A stretch of 64,000 nt of DNA, taken from Rarobacter faecitabidus (GTDB lineage: Bacteria; Actinomycetota; Actinomycetes; Actinomycetales; Cellulomonadaceae). The notes beneath the pieces are model-generated. The model did not search any database. It had not been told where the DNA came from and was given only the letters and a program-made list of their open reading frames with translations. The stretch is from positions 248,001 to 312,000 of the forward strand of contig NZ_VFOS01000001.1 in the NCBI RefSeq assembly GCF_006716265.1, in the 5' to 3' direction. Shown here one piece after another: positions 15,212-24,321 of this stretch; the stretch's first letter is position 1, and every line of letters begins with the position of its first letter. Made by a program: the position numbers and the translations under genes.

Positions 15212-17074
15212 CTAAATCCAGGAAGCCGACCACATGTGGACCAGCCAGAAGAGGTACGGCACCGGCATGCCCGTCCACAGCGGCAGGAAGAACACGGACA
15301 CGGCCACAATCGCGGCAATGATCGCCGCAACCGCCCACGTGGTGTTCCGTCGCCCACGCCTGGACCTTCGGACGAGGCGACGCGCGGCCAGTTTCGCGCG
15401 CGTGAGTTCGCCGTCCTCGTTCGCCCGTTCCACGAGCGAGGCGGACACCTCGGTCCGTTCGAGAAGCACCGCTGCTGCGTAGGCGACCGCGAGTGCCACG
15501 AACGGGCTGAGCACGACCATGTAGAAGTTGAAGATCGTGCGGTGGGCGAAGAACAGCCACGGCACCCACGCGCCGAAGTAACCCGCGATGACGGCCCCGG
15601 CCCGCCAGTCGTGGCGCGTGACCAGCCGCCACAGCGCGAAGATCATGGCCGCTGTCCCCACCCACCAGAGCACCGGATTGCCCAGCGCGGTGATCGCCTC
15701 GATGCACTTGTCGTCACCGAAGCACGAGATATCAGTGTCCTCCCAGAAGAAGGACGTCGGGCGGTACTGGATGGGCCAGAGCCACGGATTCGACATGTAC
15801 TGGTGCGCCGAGTCGAGGTGCGAGTGGAACTCCAGCATCGTCGAGTGGTAATGGATGAACGACCGCGCGCCGTCCCACCAGCCGTGCAGCGCATCCGGCA
15901 GCAGGCTCGGATACGCCTCGGGGTGGCCGGCCGCCCAGGTGCGCCCCCATGCGCCCAGATGCGTGAACCATTTCCACCACGTCGCGACGTATACGACGAC
16001 GGCGAGCAGTCCCAGTGGTACCGCCCGGGCGACGTCGCGCAGCAGCCAGTCGCGCACCCAGGGCAGGGGAGAGGACGAGTCCCCCGTCGCCGGGTCATCG
16101 TGATCGGTGTCGGGGTTGTCGCCGCTCTCGGCGGGGAACTCGTCGCTGGCTGTCGCCGCGAGGGCTGCGGCATCGGTCGCCGTGTCATCGAGGGCGGCGG
16201 AGGACTCGTCCTTCTTGGAAACCGGAACCGCGCGGCCGCCACTGGGGCGAGGCCCAATCCCGCTGCGCGCGATCGCCCGGCGCGCCGAGAGATCCCAGCA
16301 GACCATCAGCGCGCCGAACGCGATGACGAAGTACAGGCCGGACCACTTGGTGCCCATGGCAAGTCCCAGCGCGACGACGGTCCCGATGCGCCACCATCGG
16401 ATGCCGGTGCGCAGGCGTATCGGGGGGCGGCCCTCGTCCGCGGCGCGTGCGGCCGCTAGGGCGAGGCGGCGGCGCGAATCGGTGCGATCGGCCACGACGC
16501 AGCCGAACGCGACGACAACGAAGAACATGAGCACGCCGTCCAGCAGCGCGATCCGGGACATCACGATGCCGAGGCCGTCAATGGCGAGCAGCCCGCCGGC
16601 CAGCGCCCCCAGCCTGGTGGAGGACAGCAGGCGGCGCGCGGTGCGCGCCAGGATCAGGATCGCGATCGTGCCGAGGAGCGCCGTCGCGATACGCCACGCC
16701 CACGGGTTCTCAACGCCGCCCAGCTTGATGCCCAGCCCGATGATCCACTTGCCGACCGGCGGATGAACCGTGTAGGCGGCCTTCTCGCTGTACAGGTCGG
16801 GGCTCCCGGCCGCGAACTGGTCGTCGATCTTCTCGGGCCACTGCGCGTCGTAGCCGAGCTCCCAGTAGGTGTAGGCGTCCTTAACGTAGTACGTCTCATC
16901 GAAGGCCAGGGTGCTCGGATGATTCAGCCCGATCAGCCGGATGAGGCCGCCGATGGCCGTCACGATCAGGGGCAGCAGCCACCCGCGATCGCGGAGGTTC
17001 AGTTCGCGGTGGCTGAACAGCAGCGCACGGAACTCGTCCAGGTGGCCGAGGCGGCCCTGCGCTGCTGTGCTCAC
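15212..17074 (-). CDS. pmt: polyprenol-phosphate-mannose: protein mannosyltransferase (GT39)
   Basis: About 620 residues with the PMT fold: first membrane helix, then the luminal loop with D-E-T-Y-Y-V-K-D-A-Y (catalytic Asp-Glu pair near residue 55), H-P-P-V-G-K-W-I-I motif, multiple membrane helices, and a C-terminal membrane block. It transfers mannose from polyprenyl-phosphate-mannose to Ser/Thr of exported proteins on the outer membrane face. An acidic cytosolic-type insertion (about 275-335, rich in Ala, Asp, Ser) breaks the middle of the protein. GTG 17074 and TTG 17083 are both possible starts; I prefer GTG. It is divergent from rsmI with 34 bp between, as I recall for Rv1002c/Rv1003. 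Confidence 0.9.
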   Translation of the reverse strand: MSTAAQGRLGHLDEFRALLFSHRELNLRDRGWLLPLIVTAIGGLIRLIGLNHPSTLAFDETYYVKDAYTYWELGYDAQWPEKIDDQFAAGSPDLYSEKAAYTVHPPVGKWIIGLGIKLGGVENPWAWRIATALLGTIAILILARTARRLLSSTRLGALAGGLLAIDGLGIVMSRIALLDGVLMFFVVVAFGCVVADRTDSRRRLALAAARAADEGRPPIRLRTGIRWWRIGTVVALGLAMGTKWSGLYFVIAFGALMVCWDLSARRAIARSGIGPRPSGGRAVPVSKKDESSAALDDTATDAAALAATASDEFPAESGDNPDTDHDDPATGDSSSPLPWVRDWLLRDVARAVPLGLLAVVVYVATWWKWFTHLGAWGRTWAAGHPEAYPSLLPDALHGWWDGARSFIHYHSTMLEFHSHLDSAHQYMSNPWLWPIQYRPTSFFWEDTDISCFGDDKCIEAITALGNPVLWWVGTAAMIFALWRLVTRHDWRAGAVIAGYFGAWVPWLFFAHRTIFNFYMVVLSPFVALAVAYAAAVLLERTEVSASLVERANEDGELTRAKLAARRLVRRSRRGRRNTTWAVAAIIAAIVAVSVFFLPLWTGMPVPYLFWLVHMWSASWI

Positions 17075-17108
17075 GTAACGCAATGCTACCTATGACACGC
17101 TGTGACGT

Positions 17109-17951
17109 ATGGCTGAAGCACGAATCGTCCTGGCGGCGACGCCCATCGGCAACTCTCGCGACGCATCCGCCCGCCTGGTGGAACTGCTCGCGACCGCCGA
17201 CGTGATCGCCGCGGAGGACACTCGCAAGGTGCGCGATCTGGCCCGGCGCCTGGGTGTGGCGATGCAGGCCGAACTCATCTCCCATCACGAGCACAACGAG
17301 CGCGACCGAGTCGATGCGCTCCTGGACTCCGCGGAGGCGGGCAAGCTCGTGGTCGTCGTCTCGGACGCCGGTATGCCCACGGTGTCGGACCCGGGTTTCC
17401 CGCTGGTCGCGGAAGCGGCGCGGCGCGGAGTCGCCCTGACTGTGGCACCCGGCCCCTCGGCCGTGCTGACCGCGCTCGCGCTGTCAGGGCTGCCCACGGA
17501 CCGGTTCACGTTCGAGGGATTCCTGCCGCGCAAGGAGGGCGATCGGCGCAAACTCCTGGCGGCGCTCGCGGACGAGGCACGAACCATGGTGTTCTTCGAA
17601 TCGCCGCATCGCATCGACAAGTCGCTGGCCGACATGGCGGCTGCGTTCGGGGCGGATCGGGCTGCTGCCGTCTGCCGGGAACTCACCAAGACGTACGAGG
17701 AAGTGCTGCGCGGGGAAATCGGCGCACTGGTCAAAGACGTGGGGACGCCCCGCGGCGAGTACGTGATCGTGGTCAGCGGTGCGACTCGCGAGCAGACCGT
17801 GGACCTGGAGCAACTGGCCCGGCGCGTGCTCGACCTCGTCGCGGACGGGGTGCGGCTCAAGGAGGCGGCGTCCGCTGTGGCCGAGGCCGCCGGTGCGGCC
17901 AAGCGGGACGTGTACGAGGCCGCGCTCGCGGCACGCGGCGGCTCGCGCTGA
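17109..17951 (+). CDS. rsmI: 16S rRNA (cytidine1402-2'-O)-methyltransferase
   Basis: The 280-residue tetrapyrrole-methylase-fold enzyme starts with L-A-A-T-P-I-G-N. It has A-A-E-D-T-R-K, S-D-A-G-M-P-T-V-S-D-P-G (SAM site), F-E-G-F-L-P-R-K and C-R-E-L-T-K-T-Y-E-E, all diagnostic for RsmI, which methylates the ribose of C1402 in the decoding centre. The C-terminal domain with L-K-E-A-A-S-A-V-A-E-A-A-G is present. TATGAC at 17091-17096 lies only 12 bp before the ATG and no ribosome site is seen, so the mRNA may be leaderless. A strong hairpin follows the gene. Confidence 0.95.
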   Translation: MAEARIVLAATPIGNSRDASARLVELLATADVIAAEDTRKVRDLARRLGVAMQAELISHHEHNERDRVDALLDSAEAGKLVVVVSDAGMPTVSDPGFPLVAEAARRGVALTVAPGPSAVLTALALSGLPTDRFTFEGFLPRKEGDRRKLLAALADEARTMVFFESPHRIDKSLADMAAAFGADRAAAVCRELTKTYEEVLRGEIGALVKDVGTPRGEYVIVVSGATREQTVDLEQLARRVLDLVADGVRLKEAASAVAEAAGAAKRDVYEAALAARGGSR

Positions 17952-17984
17952 TCGCCGCTCGCTCGACCGCGCTAGAACACCGGA

Positions 17985-18028
17985 TGTGGTTGCCGGGCAC
18001 CGCCAATATCGGGTGTCCCACAACCACA
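17985..18028 (+). terminator. stem-loop terminator after rsmI
   Basis: Two 17-nt arms around GCCAATATC-type loop sequence pair with three mismatches: TGTGGTTG (17985-17992) with CAACCACA (18021-18028) plus an inner GGGCACC/GGTGTCC stem. It sits 34 bp after the rsmI stop and before metG. No U-tract. Confidence 0.65.
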
Positions 18029-18122
18029 ACTGGTGTCGGCTTCGTATCAGACACCTCGCATTCGGTCGCTGGTGGTCCATTTTCCGAAACCCGTTCTCAC
18101 TCACTGAGATGCGCGCATTACC

Positions 18123-19733
18123 ATGGGAGGCATGGCTGAGCCCTCCTGTTTCTATCTCACTACGCCCATCTACTACGTCAACGACGCACCGCACATCGGC
18201 CACGCATATACGACCGTTGCGGCGGACATCCTCACGCGCTGGCACCGCCAGCGCCAGCAGGACGTCTGGTTCCTGACCGGAACCGACGAGCACGGCGAGA
18301 AGGTCATGCGCACCGCGCAGGCGCAGGGCGTCGCGCCGCAGCAGTGGGCGGACCGGCTGGTGGGCGAGGAGTGGCGGCCGCTGCTCGACCTACTCGAGAT
18401 CAAGAACGACGACTTCATCCGCACCACGGACGAGCGCCACGTCGTCGCGGTGCAGCGATTCATCCAGCGCCTGTATGACGAGGGGCAGATCTACAAGGGC
18501 AACTTCGAGGGCCCGTACTGCGTCGCCTGCGAGGAGTACAAACTCCCCGGCGATCTGATCGAGGGCACGGGCGACCAGGAGGGTCAACTGCTCTGCAAGA
18601 TCCATGGGCGTCCCGTCGAACTGCTCTCCGAGGAGAACTACTTCTTCCCGCTCAGCCAGTATGGAGATCGCCTGCTCGCGCTGTACGAGGAACACCCCGA
18701 GTTCGTGCAGCCCGCGTCGGCGCGCAACGAGGTCATCGGGTTCGTCCGCCAGGGCCTGCGCGATCTGTCCATCTCGCGCTCGTCCTTCGACTGGGGCATC
18801 GAGCTACCGTGGGACTCCGGCCACGTCCTGTACGTATGGTTCGACGCGCTGCTGAACTACGCGACCGCCATCGGGCTCGAGGACGCCGACAAGCAGGCCG
18901 AGTTCGAGCGCATCTGGCCCGCGAGCGTGCACCTCGTCGGCAAGGACATCCTCCGATTCCACGCCGTCATCTGGCCGGCGATGCTGATGGCCGCCGGGCT
19001 ACCCCTGCCCGAGACGGTGTTCGCGCACGGCTGGCTGCTGGTCGGCGGCGAGAAGATGTCCAAGACCAAACTCACCGGCATCCACCCGCGAGAAATCGTC
19101 GAGGTTTTCGGAGCGGACGCCTTCCGTTACTACTTCACCCGCGCCGTGCAGTTCGGCAACGACGGGTCGTTCTCGTGGGAGGACCTCTCGGCGCGCTACA
19201 ACGCGGAACTCGCCAACGGCCTCGGCAACCTCGCCTCCCGTGTGACGGCCATGATCGGCAAGTACTTCGGCGGCGCGCTGCCTTCAGTAGGCGGGCTGAC
19301 GGATGCCGAAGCGGGGCTCGAAGCCGTCGCTGCCAAGGCGCTGGCGGACGCTGAGGCCGCAATCGACCGAATCAGCACGACCGACGCGGTGTCCGCCGTG
19401 TGGACGCTGGTCGATGCTACCAACCAGTACCTGACCGAGCAGGAGCCGTGGAAGGTCGCGAAGCTCCCGGGCGAGACGGACGAGTCCGGCGCTGGCGTGC
19501 AGGGCGGTCGGCTCGCCACCATCCTGGTGACTGCGGCCGAGGCGCTACGCGCGCTCAGCGTGCTGCTGAACCCTGTCATTCCTACCGCCTCCGCCGCCCT
19601 CTGGGAGAGCCTCGGCGCGGACGGCGACCTCGCTGCCGCACCGCTCGCCAGCGCCGGATCGTTTGGGCATCTCGCGGCGGGAACCACGGTGACCAAGGGC
19701 GCGGCGCTGTTCCCGCGGATCGAGGAAGAGTAG
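18123..19733 (+). CDS. metG: methionyl-tRNA synthetase
   Basis: This 536-residue class I synthetase has T-P-I-Y-Y-V-N-D-A-P-H-I-G-H (HIGH motif), T-G-T-D-E-H-G-E-K, a zinc-knuckle insertion with C-V-A-C and L-C-K-I-H, the editing/activation W-F-D-A-L-L-N-Y, and E-K-M-S-K-T (KMSKS motif), then the helical anticodon domain with E-P-W-K-V-A. The C-terminal tRNA-binding domain seen in some MetG is absent, as in mycobacterial MetS. ATG 18123 and ATG 18132 are both possible; a GGGAGG stretch lies between them and serves neither well. tatD follows after 7 bp. Confidence 0.96.
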   Translation: MGGMAEPSCFYLTTPIYYVNDAPHIGHAYTTVAADILTRWHRQRQQDVWFLTGTDEHGEKVMRTAQAQGVAPQQWADRLVGEEWRPLLDLLEIKNDDFIRTTDERHVVAVQRFIQRLYDEGQIYKGNFEGPYCVACEEYKLPGDLIEGTGDQEGQLLCKIHGRPVELLSEENYFFPLSQYGDRLLALYEEHPEFVQPASARNEVIGFVRQGLRDLSISRSSFDWGIELPWDSGHVLYVWFDALLNYATAIGLEDADKQAEFERIWPASVHLVGKDILRFHAVIWPAMLMAAGLPLPETVFAHGWLLVGGEKMSKTKLTGIHPREIVEVFGADAFRYYFTRAVQFGNDGSFSWEDLSARYNAELANGLGNLASRVTAMIGKYFGGALPSVGGLTDAEAGLEAVAAKALADAEAAIDRISTTDAVSAVWTLVDATNQYLTEQEPWKVAKLPGETDESGAGVQGGRLATILVTAAEALRALSVLLNPVIPTASAALWESLGADGDLAAAPLASAGSFGHLAAGTTVTKGAALFPRIEEE

Positions 19734-19740
19734 GCCGCAA

Positions 19741-20655
19741 GTGGGAAACCGCGACCGCTCGTGGCCCGCGCCGCCGGAGCCGCTGCCGGGCAGGATCGTC
19801 GATAACCACACCCATCTCGATTTCGTCGACGACATCCTCGAGCCCGGCGTGCCTGTGCCGACGATCGCCGAGCACCTGGAGGCCGCGGCATCGGTGGGCG
19901 TGGACCGGATCGTGCAGATCGGATGCGACCTGCCCGCCGCCCGCACCACGGTCAAGTGGTGCGGGCAGTATCCCATTCTTGGCGGCATCGCGATCCACCC
20001 CAACGAGGCCGTGCTGCACGCGGGCGTGCGTGAGGTCGGGCCCGACGGTCTTGAGCCTCGCCCGCAGGCGCATCACCGGATAGCCCTGCGCGATGCGATC
20101 GCCGAGATCGCGGACCTGGCGCGCGGCTGCGATGCCATTCGCGTCATCGGCGAAACGGGCCTCGACAGGTTCCGCACCGGCGAACTCGGGCTGACGTCGC
20201 AGATTGAGTCGTTTCGCGAGCACATCGCGCTCGCCAAGGAACTCGGTTTGCCCATACAGATCCACGATCGGGACGCGCACGCCGATGTCGTCGAGGTCCT
20301 GCGCAAGGACGGCGCACCCGATCGGACCGTGTTCCACTGCTTCTCCGGGGACCGGTCGTTCGCGGAATACTGCGTGCAGCAGGGCTGGTACCTCTCGTTC
20401 GCCGGGCCCGTCACCTACAAGGCGAACGACGCTCTGCGCGAGGCGTTGCGCGTCACCCCCGCCGCGCAACTCCTCGTGGAGACCGACGCGCCGTTCCTCA
20501 CCCCGCACCCGCTGCGAGGACGCCCCAATGCCCCCTACCTGGCGGCCGTCACGGCCCGCGCGATGGCCGAAATTCGCGGGCAGGATCTCGCCGCTTTCTG
20601 TGACGTGATCTCGGCAAACAGCGAGGAATTGTACGGCCCGTGGCCCGGCCTGTGA
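19741..20655 (+). CDS. tatD: TatD family metal-dependent deoxyribonuclease
   Basis: The 304-residue TIM-barrel hydrolase has N-H-T-H-L-D (metal ligands), I-G-E-T-G-L-D, Q-I-H-D-R-D, F-H-C-F-S-G-D and L-L-V-E-T-D-A-P-F-L-T-P motifs in order, all typical of TatD nucleases with 3'-5' DNase activity. GTG start at 19741. It directly follows metG and precedes the rpfB-like gene, a conserved order in actinobacteria. There is a short insertion around R-P-Q-A-H-H-R compared with E. coli TatD. Confidence 0.93.
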   Translation: MGNRDRSWPAPPEPLPGRIVDNHTHLDFVDDILEPGVPVPTIAEHLEAAASVGVDRIVQIGCDLPAARTTVKWCGQYPILGGIAIHPNEAVLHAGVREVGPDGLEPRPQAHHRIALRDAIAEIADLARGCDAIRVIGETGLDRFRTGELGLTSQIESFREHIALAKELGLPIQIHDRDAHADVVEVLRKDGAPDRTVFHCFSGDRSFAEYCVQQGWYLSFAGPVTYKANDALREALRVTPAAQLLVETDAPFLTPHPLRGRPNAPYLAAVTARAMAEIRGQDLAAFCDVISANSEELYGPWPGL

Positions 20656-20730
20656 CGTAGGACACTCGCCAGAGCGTGGTTAATTCGTTATCGTTGGACG
20701 AGTTGTCTGCCGACCTTAAGGTTTATTTGC

Positions 20731-21825
20731 GTGTCAGTCCGAAGCCCCCTCCGCCGTCAGGTCACCCAATGGGTGGCGCGTAGCACCGTTGTCGCGGTGC
20801 TCGCCGCTGGCACCGTGGGATTCGCGGCGAGCCACAAGCGCATCACCGTCGACCACAACGGAGCCATGGTCACTGTGACCACGTTCGGCTCGACGGTCGG
20901 CGACGCACTCGCGGCCGCGGGTATCACCCCCGCCGATTCCGAGATCGTCGCACCATCGGCGGACGAGAAGATTTCCGACGGCGATCAAGTCACCGTCCGC
21001 ACCCCCCAGGACGAATCCGACCTGATGCTCCGCGGCGGTGCGGCTAGCCGGTCCGAGGACCCCGTGCGCGGTCCGCTCATCAACGTCACGGTCACCATCG
21101 ACGGTGCCGCCAAGCAAGTCGCCACGCAGGCGACCACAGTTCGCTCACTGCTCCGCGATCTCGAGGTTACGCTCGGTGATTCCGACGCCGTGATCCCCGG
21201 TCTGGACACCGCGCTCGCCGAGGGTGCCGCGGTCACCGTCGCGGAGGCGGCCACCTCGTCCACCACCGTTGTCGAGGACGTCGATTTCAAGACGACGACC
21301 AAGGACGACCCGAGCCTGGAAAAGGGCGAGAAGGTCGTCGAGACCAAGGGCGAGAAGGGAACGCGCACCACCACGTATTCGGTGGTAACCGTGGCCGGCG
21401 AGGAAATCTCGCGTCAGCAGATCGCCTCCGCCGTCACCAAGGCGCCCGTCAACAAGATCGTCCGCGTCGGCTCCAAGTCGGCCGCGTCCGACATCGACGT
21501 GCCCACGTCCTCACCGATCACCCCGGGAAGCGCGCGCGCCATCGCCAAGGAGATGGTGCTGGATCGCGGCTGGGACGAGGACGAATTCGCCTGCCTCGAT
21601 GCGCTGTGGCAGCGCGAATCGGGCTGGCGGGTCACCGCGCACAACAAGGGATCCGGCGCGTACGGCATCCCGCAGGCGCTCCCCGGTTCGAAGATGGGTA
21701 GCGCCGGCTCCGACTGGCGCACATCCGCGGAGACGCAGATCAAGTGGGGCCTGGGCTACATCAAGGGCCGGTACAAGACGCCATGCGGCGCCTGGTCCTT
21801 CTTCAAAGCCCGCAACTTCTACTGA
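20731..21825 (+). CDS. RpfB-like secreted protein with G5 domain and lytic transglycosylase-type C-terminus
   Basis: The 364-residue protein has an N-terminal membrane/signal segment (about 15-33), two DUF348 repeats (about 38-77 and 111-150), a G5 domain (about 200-265) and a C-terminal globular domain. The C-terminal domain has W-Q-R-E296-[14 protein letters not shown] and Q-I-K-W-G-L-G-Y-I, the pattern of SLT-like transglycosylase domains rather than the classic Rpf domain. It probably cleaves peptidoglycan at the cell surface. Position between tatD and ksgA is that of rpfB in mycobacteria. GTG 20731 has AAGG upstream. The stop overlaps the ksgA ATG (TGATG). Confidence 0.9.
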   Translation: MSVRSPLRRQVTQWVARSTVVAVLAAGTVGFAASHKRITVDHNGAMVTVTTFGSTVGDALAAAGITPADSEIVAPSADEKISDGDQVTVRTPQDESDLMLRGGAASRSEDPVRGPLINVTVTIDGAAKQVATQATTVRSLLRDLEVTLGDSDAVIPGLDTALAEGAAVTVAEAATSSTTVVEDVDFKTTTKDDPSLEKGEKVVETKGEKGTRTTTYSVVTVAGEEISRQQIASAVTKAPVNKIVRVGSKSAASDIDVPTSSPITPGSARAIAKEMVLDRGWDEDEFACLDALWQRESGWRVTAHNKGSGAYGIPQALPGSKMGSAGSDWRTSAETQIKWGLGYIKGRYKTPCGAWSFFKARNFY

Positions 21826-22694
21826 TGCAACTACTAGGTCCAGCACAAATTCGCGACCTTGCCGCGACCGCCGGAGTGACCCCGACCAAGGTGTGGGGAC
21901 AGAACTTCGTTCACGATGCCGGAACGGTGCGCAAGATCGTGCGCGCCGCTCAGGTTCAGCCCGGCGACCGGGTGATCGAGGTGGGACCGGGACTCGGCTC
22001 GCTCACCCTGGGACTGCTCGAAGCCGGCGCGCACGTCACCGCCGTGGAGATCGATCCACGCCTAGCCGAGCAACTTCCGGCGACCGTGGACGCATTCGCG
22101 CCGGAGGCGCGCGATCGTCTCGTCGTCATCAACGATGACGCGATGAGGGTCACGGATGTGGGCGAGCCGACCGCGCTCGTCGCCAACCTGCCCTACAACG
22201 TGGCGGTGCCGATCATCCTGCATCTGCTGGCCAGCGTCCCATCGCTGCAGTCGGTACTCGTGATGGTGCAGGCCGAGGTGGCCGACCGGCTCGCCGCACC
22301 CCCGGGCTCCAGGACGTACGGCGTGCCCTCGGTTAAGGCGCGCTGGTACGGCACGGTTCGCCGCGCCGGCACCATCGGCCGGGCGGTGTTCTGGCCGGTT
22401 CCCAACGTCGACTCCGCGCTCGTCCGGATAGACAAGGGCGATCCGGTACAGACCGAGGCGACGCGCGGACAGGTGTTCGCCGTGGTGGACGCAGCGTTCG
22501 CGCAGCGACGCAAGACTGTGCGCAAAGCACTTAGTGTCCTCGTGGACAACTCCGCTATGCTCGACGATGCGCTGGGCGTCGCGGAAGTCGACCCTCGCGC
22601 GCGCGGCGAGCAGTTGGATGTCGAGGACTACGCGCGCATCGCGTCCGAGCTTGCTCGCTCCGGCGCGGAATTAGCAGTACGAGGAGTTACCTGA
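21825..22694 (+). CDS. rsmA: 16S rRNA (adenine1518/1519-N6)-dimethyltransferase
   Basis: The 289-residue KsgA-type enzyme has G-Q-N-F-V (N-terminal), the SAM loop [15 protein letters not shown], and the catalytic N-L-P-Y-N-V motif, followed by the C-terminal helical domain with [10 protein letters not shown]. It dimethylates two adjacent adenines near the 3' end of 16S rRNA. ATG 21825 overlaps the previous stop and gives the family-length protein. ispE follows after 3 bp. Also known as ksgA. Confidence 0.95.
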   Translation: MQLLGPAQIRDLAATAGVTPTKVWGQNFVHDAGTVRKIVRAAQVQPGDRVIEVGPGLGSLTLGLLEAGAHVTAVEIDPRLAEQLPATVDAFAPEARDRLVVINDDAMRVTDVGEPTALVANLPYNVAVPIILHLLASVPSLQSVLVMVQAEVADRLAAPPGSRTYGVPSVKARWYGTVRRAGTIGRAVFWPVPNVDSALVRIDKGDPVQTEATRGQVFAVVDAAFAQRRKTVRKALSVLVDNSAMLDDALGVAEVDPRARGEQLDVEDYARIASELARSGAELAVRGVT

Positions 22695-22697
22695 GCC

Positions 22698-23615
22698 ATG
22701 ACGATTTCTGTCACCACATTCGGCAAGATCAATCTTTCGCTCCGCAGCGGTCCGGTGGACGAGCACGGCTACCACCCCCTGCGCACCGTGTTCGCGTCGC
22801 TCGACCTGCGCGAGACGATCAGCGTGACGCCAGCAAGCGAGTTCACCCTCCGGGTGGCGAACGACCCGGCCGGTCTCGTCCCGTTGGACGAGTCCAACCT
22901 GGCTACCCGCGCCGCCAAGCTACTCGCTGAGCGCGTCGGGCGCCGCCCCGATGTCGCCATCGAGATCGTCAAGGGCGTGCCGGTTGCGGGCGGTATGGGC
23001 GGCGGTTCGGCGGACGCGGCCGGCGCTTTGCTTGCGCTGAACGAGCTCTGGGAGATCGGCCTGCACCCGCGTCAACTCGCCGCTATCGCGCGTCCGCTCG
23101 GGGCCGACGTGCCGTTCGCCGTGCTCGGCGGCGTTGCGCTCGGTACAGGCCGAGGTGACAGCGTGCAGCCGGTGCCGAGCGCCGTTCCACTGCACTTCGC
23201 GCTGGCTTTCCAGGACGAGGGCATCTCGACCGCCGGCGCGTATCGCGCCTACGATGCGTTGTCGCCGAGGGCACTGAACCAGGATGCTGAGTCAGCGCTG
23301 CTCGCCGCGCTGGCGGCGGGTGACCTCCTGGCCATCGGCGCCGAACTCCACAACGATCTGCAGCCCGTGGCGCTGCAGTTCATTCCGCGCCTCGCCCAGG
23401 TGATGGACCTCGCAACTGGTCAGGGGGCGCTGGGCGTCATCGTCAGCGGGTCGGGTCCGTCCGTTGCCGCACTCGCTCGCGACGCCGACCACGCGGCGGA
23501 GATCTGCGCGGCATGGCTCGCCTCGGGCACCGTGAGCGGCGCCCGCACGGCGGTGACGGTCACTCCGGACGAGGCTCGTGAAGCGAGCTCAGCAACGCAC
23601 GCAGCGTTTGCGTGA
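22698..23615 (+). CDS. ispE: 4-diphosphocytidyl-2-C-methyl-D-erythritol kinase
   Basis: The 305-residue GHMP kinase has F-G-K-I-N-L-S-L-R, the phosphate loop P-V-A-G-G-M-G-G-G-S-A-D-A-A-G-A (near residue 92-107), G-A-D-V-P-F, and the C-terminal S-G-S-G-P-S-V motif. It phosphorylates CDP-methylerythritol in the non-mevalonate isoprenoid pathway, which also supplies the prenyl chains used by menA and the polyprenyl-phosphate sugar carrier used by pmt. The last 56 bp overlap the 3' end of the convergent marR gene. Confidence 0.95.
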   Translation: MTISVTTFGKINLSLRSGPVDEHGYHPLRTVFASLDLRETISVTPASEFTLRVANDPAGLVPLDESNLATRAAKLLAERVGRRPDVAIEIVKGVPVAGGMGGGSADAAGALLALNELWEIGLHPRQLAAIARPLGADVPFAVLGGVALGTGRGDSVQPVPSAVPLHFALAFQDEGISTAGAYRAYDALSPRALNQDAESALLAALAAGDLLAIGAELHNDLQPVALQFIPRLAQVMDLATGQGALGVIVSGSGPSVAALARDADHAAEICAAWLASGTVSGARTAVTVTPDEAREASSATHAAFA

Positions 23616-24066
23616 GGCGAGCCTGATCCGCCGTCGTCAGGGCGCCGAGGAGGGCGCGTTCGACCTCGATGAGGTCGGTCATGGCGGCGTCCACCTGGTC
23701 TAGCCCGCGCACGGTTGCACTCACGACGACCCCGCGCCGATCCGTGGGGTCTGGCTCGCGCGTGACGAGTCCGCGCGCGACCAGGCGATCCACGCGGTTG
23801 GTCATCGTGCCCGAGGTGACAAGGGTTTGCGCGACCAGCGCTCCGGGCGAGAGGGAGTACGGGTCACCCTCGCGGCGTAGCGCGGCGAGGACGTCGAATT
23901 CCCAGGTCTCGAGGCCGTGACGCTCGAAGGAGCGTCGCCGCGCCTTGTCGAGGAGGCGAGCGATGCGGGTGATACGCGACATGACCTCGAGGGGCGCCAG
24001 ATCGAGGTCCGGCCGCACGCGGTGCCACGCCCCGACTATCTGGTCCACCTCGTCGCGATCGGTCAT
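23560..24066 (-). CDS. MarR family transcriptional regulator
   Basis: The 168-residue winged-helix protein shows the MarR pattern: helix-turn-helix L-S-P-G-A-L-V-A-Q-T-L-V-T-S-G-T-M-T-N-R-V and wing R-E-P-D-P-T-D-R-R-G-V-V-V. ATG 24064-24066 has only GGG directly in front, so translation may be leaderless. Two overlapping palindromes lie 14-33 bp upstream and suggest autoregulation. It overlaps ispE by 56 bp at its 3' end. Its ligand and other targets are unknown. From memory it interrupts the order ispE, tetR seen in relatives. Confidence 0.88.
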   Translation of the reverse strand: MTDRDEVDQIVGAWHRVRPDLDLAPLEVMSRITRIARLLDKARRRSFERHGLETWEFDVLAALRREGDPYSLSPGALVAQTLVTSGTMTNRVDRLVARGLVTREPDPTDRRGVVVSATVRGLDQVDAAMTDLIEVERALLGALTTADQARLTQTLRALLSSLHEPRPE

Positions 24067-24079
24067 CCCTAGACGATAC

Positions 24080-24099
24080 CTTGACGTCAAGATTCTTGA
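24080..24099 (-). promoter_or_regulatory. overlapping palindromes, probable MarR autoregulatory operator
   Basis: CTTGACGTCAAG (24080-24091) and TCAAGATTCTTGA (24087-24099) are both perfect palindromes sharing five bases, giving three regularly placed CTTGA/TCAAG half sites. They lie immediately upstream of the marR start, across the region where its promoter must be. TTGACGTCAA-type sites are typical for MarR proteins of actinobacteria. The rest of 24067-24321 shows nothing I recognise. Confidence 0.7.
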
Positions 24100-24321
24100 T
24101 GGCTTCGCCGCCGGGCTGGGCGGCGTCCCAAAGCGAGATGGCCCGCGACTCGCACTCGCGGCGCGGTCACTGCGCGTGGTTCGCGCAACGATAGTGCAGT
24201 TCGCTAACTGGTATTTCACACCTCGAACAGCACGATCATGGCGCGAACCGGCTTGGTCGGCGACGGGCCATCGGTGGTCGAGTGCCGGGCCGTCGGCGGC
24301 ACATCGATGGCCGTCACTGCG

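Noticed and set aside
20656-20730. c-di-AMP riboswitch (ydaO type) before the rpfB-like gene
   Set aside because: The 75-bp gap is too short and lacks the conserved core.
24067-24321. Possible gene between marR and tetR (plus frame 23945-24325)
   Set aside because: Reads antisense through marR and is Arg-rich without a ribosome site.
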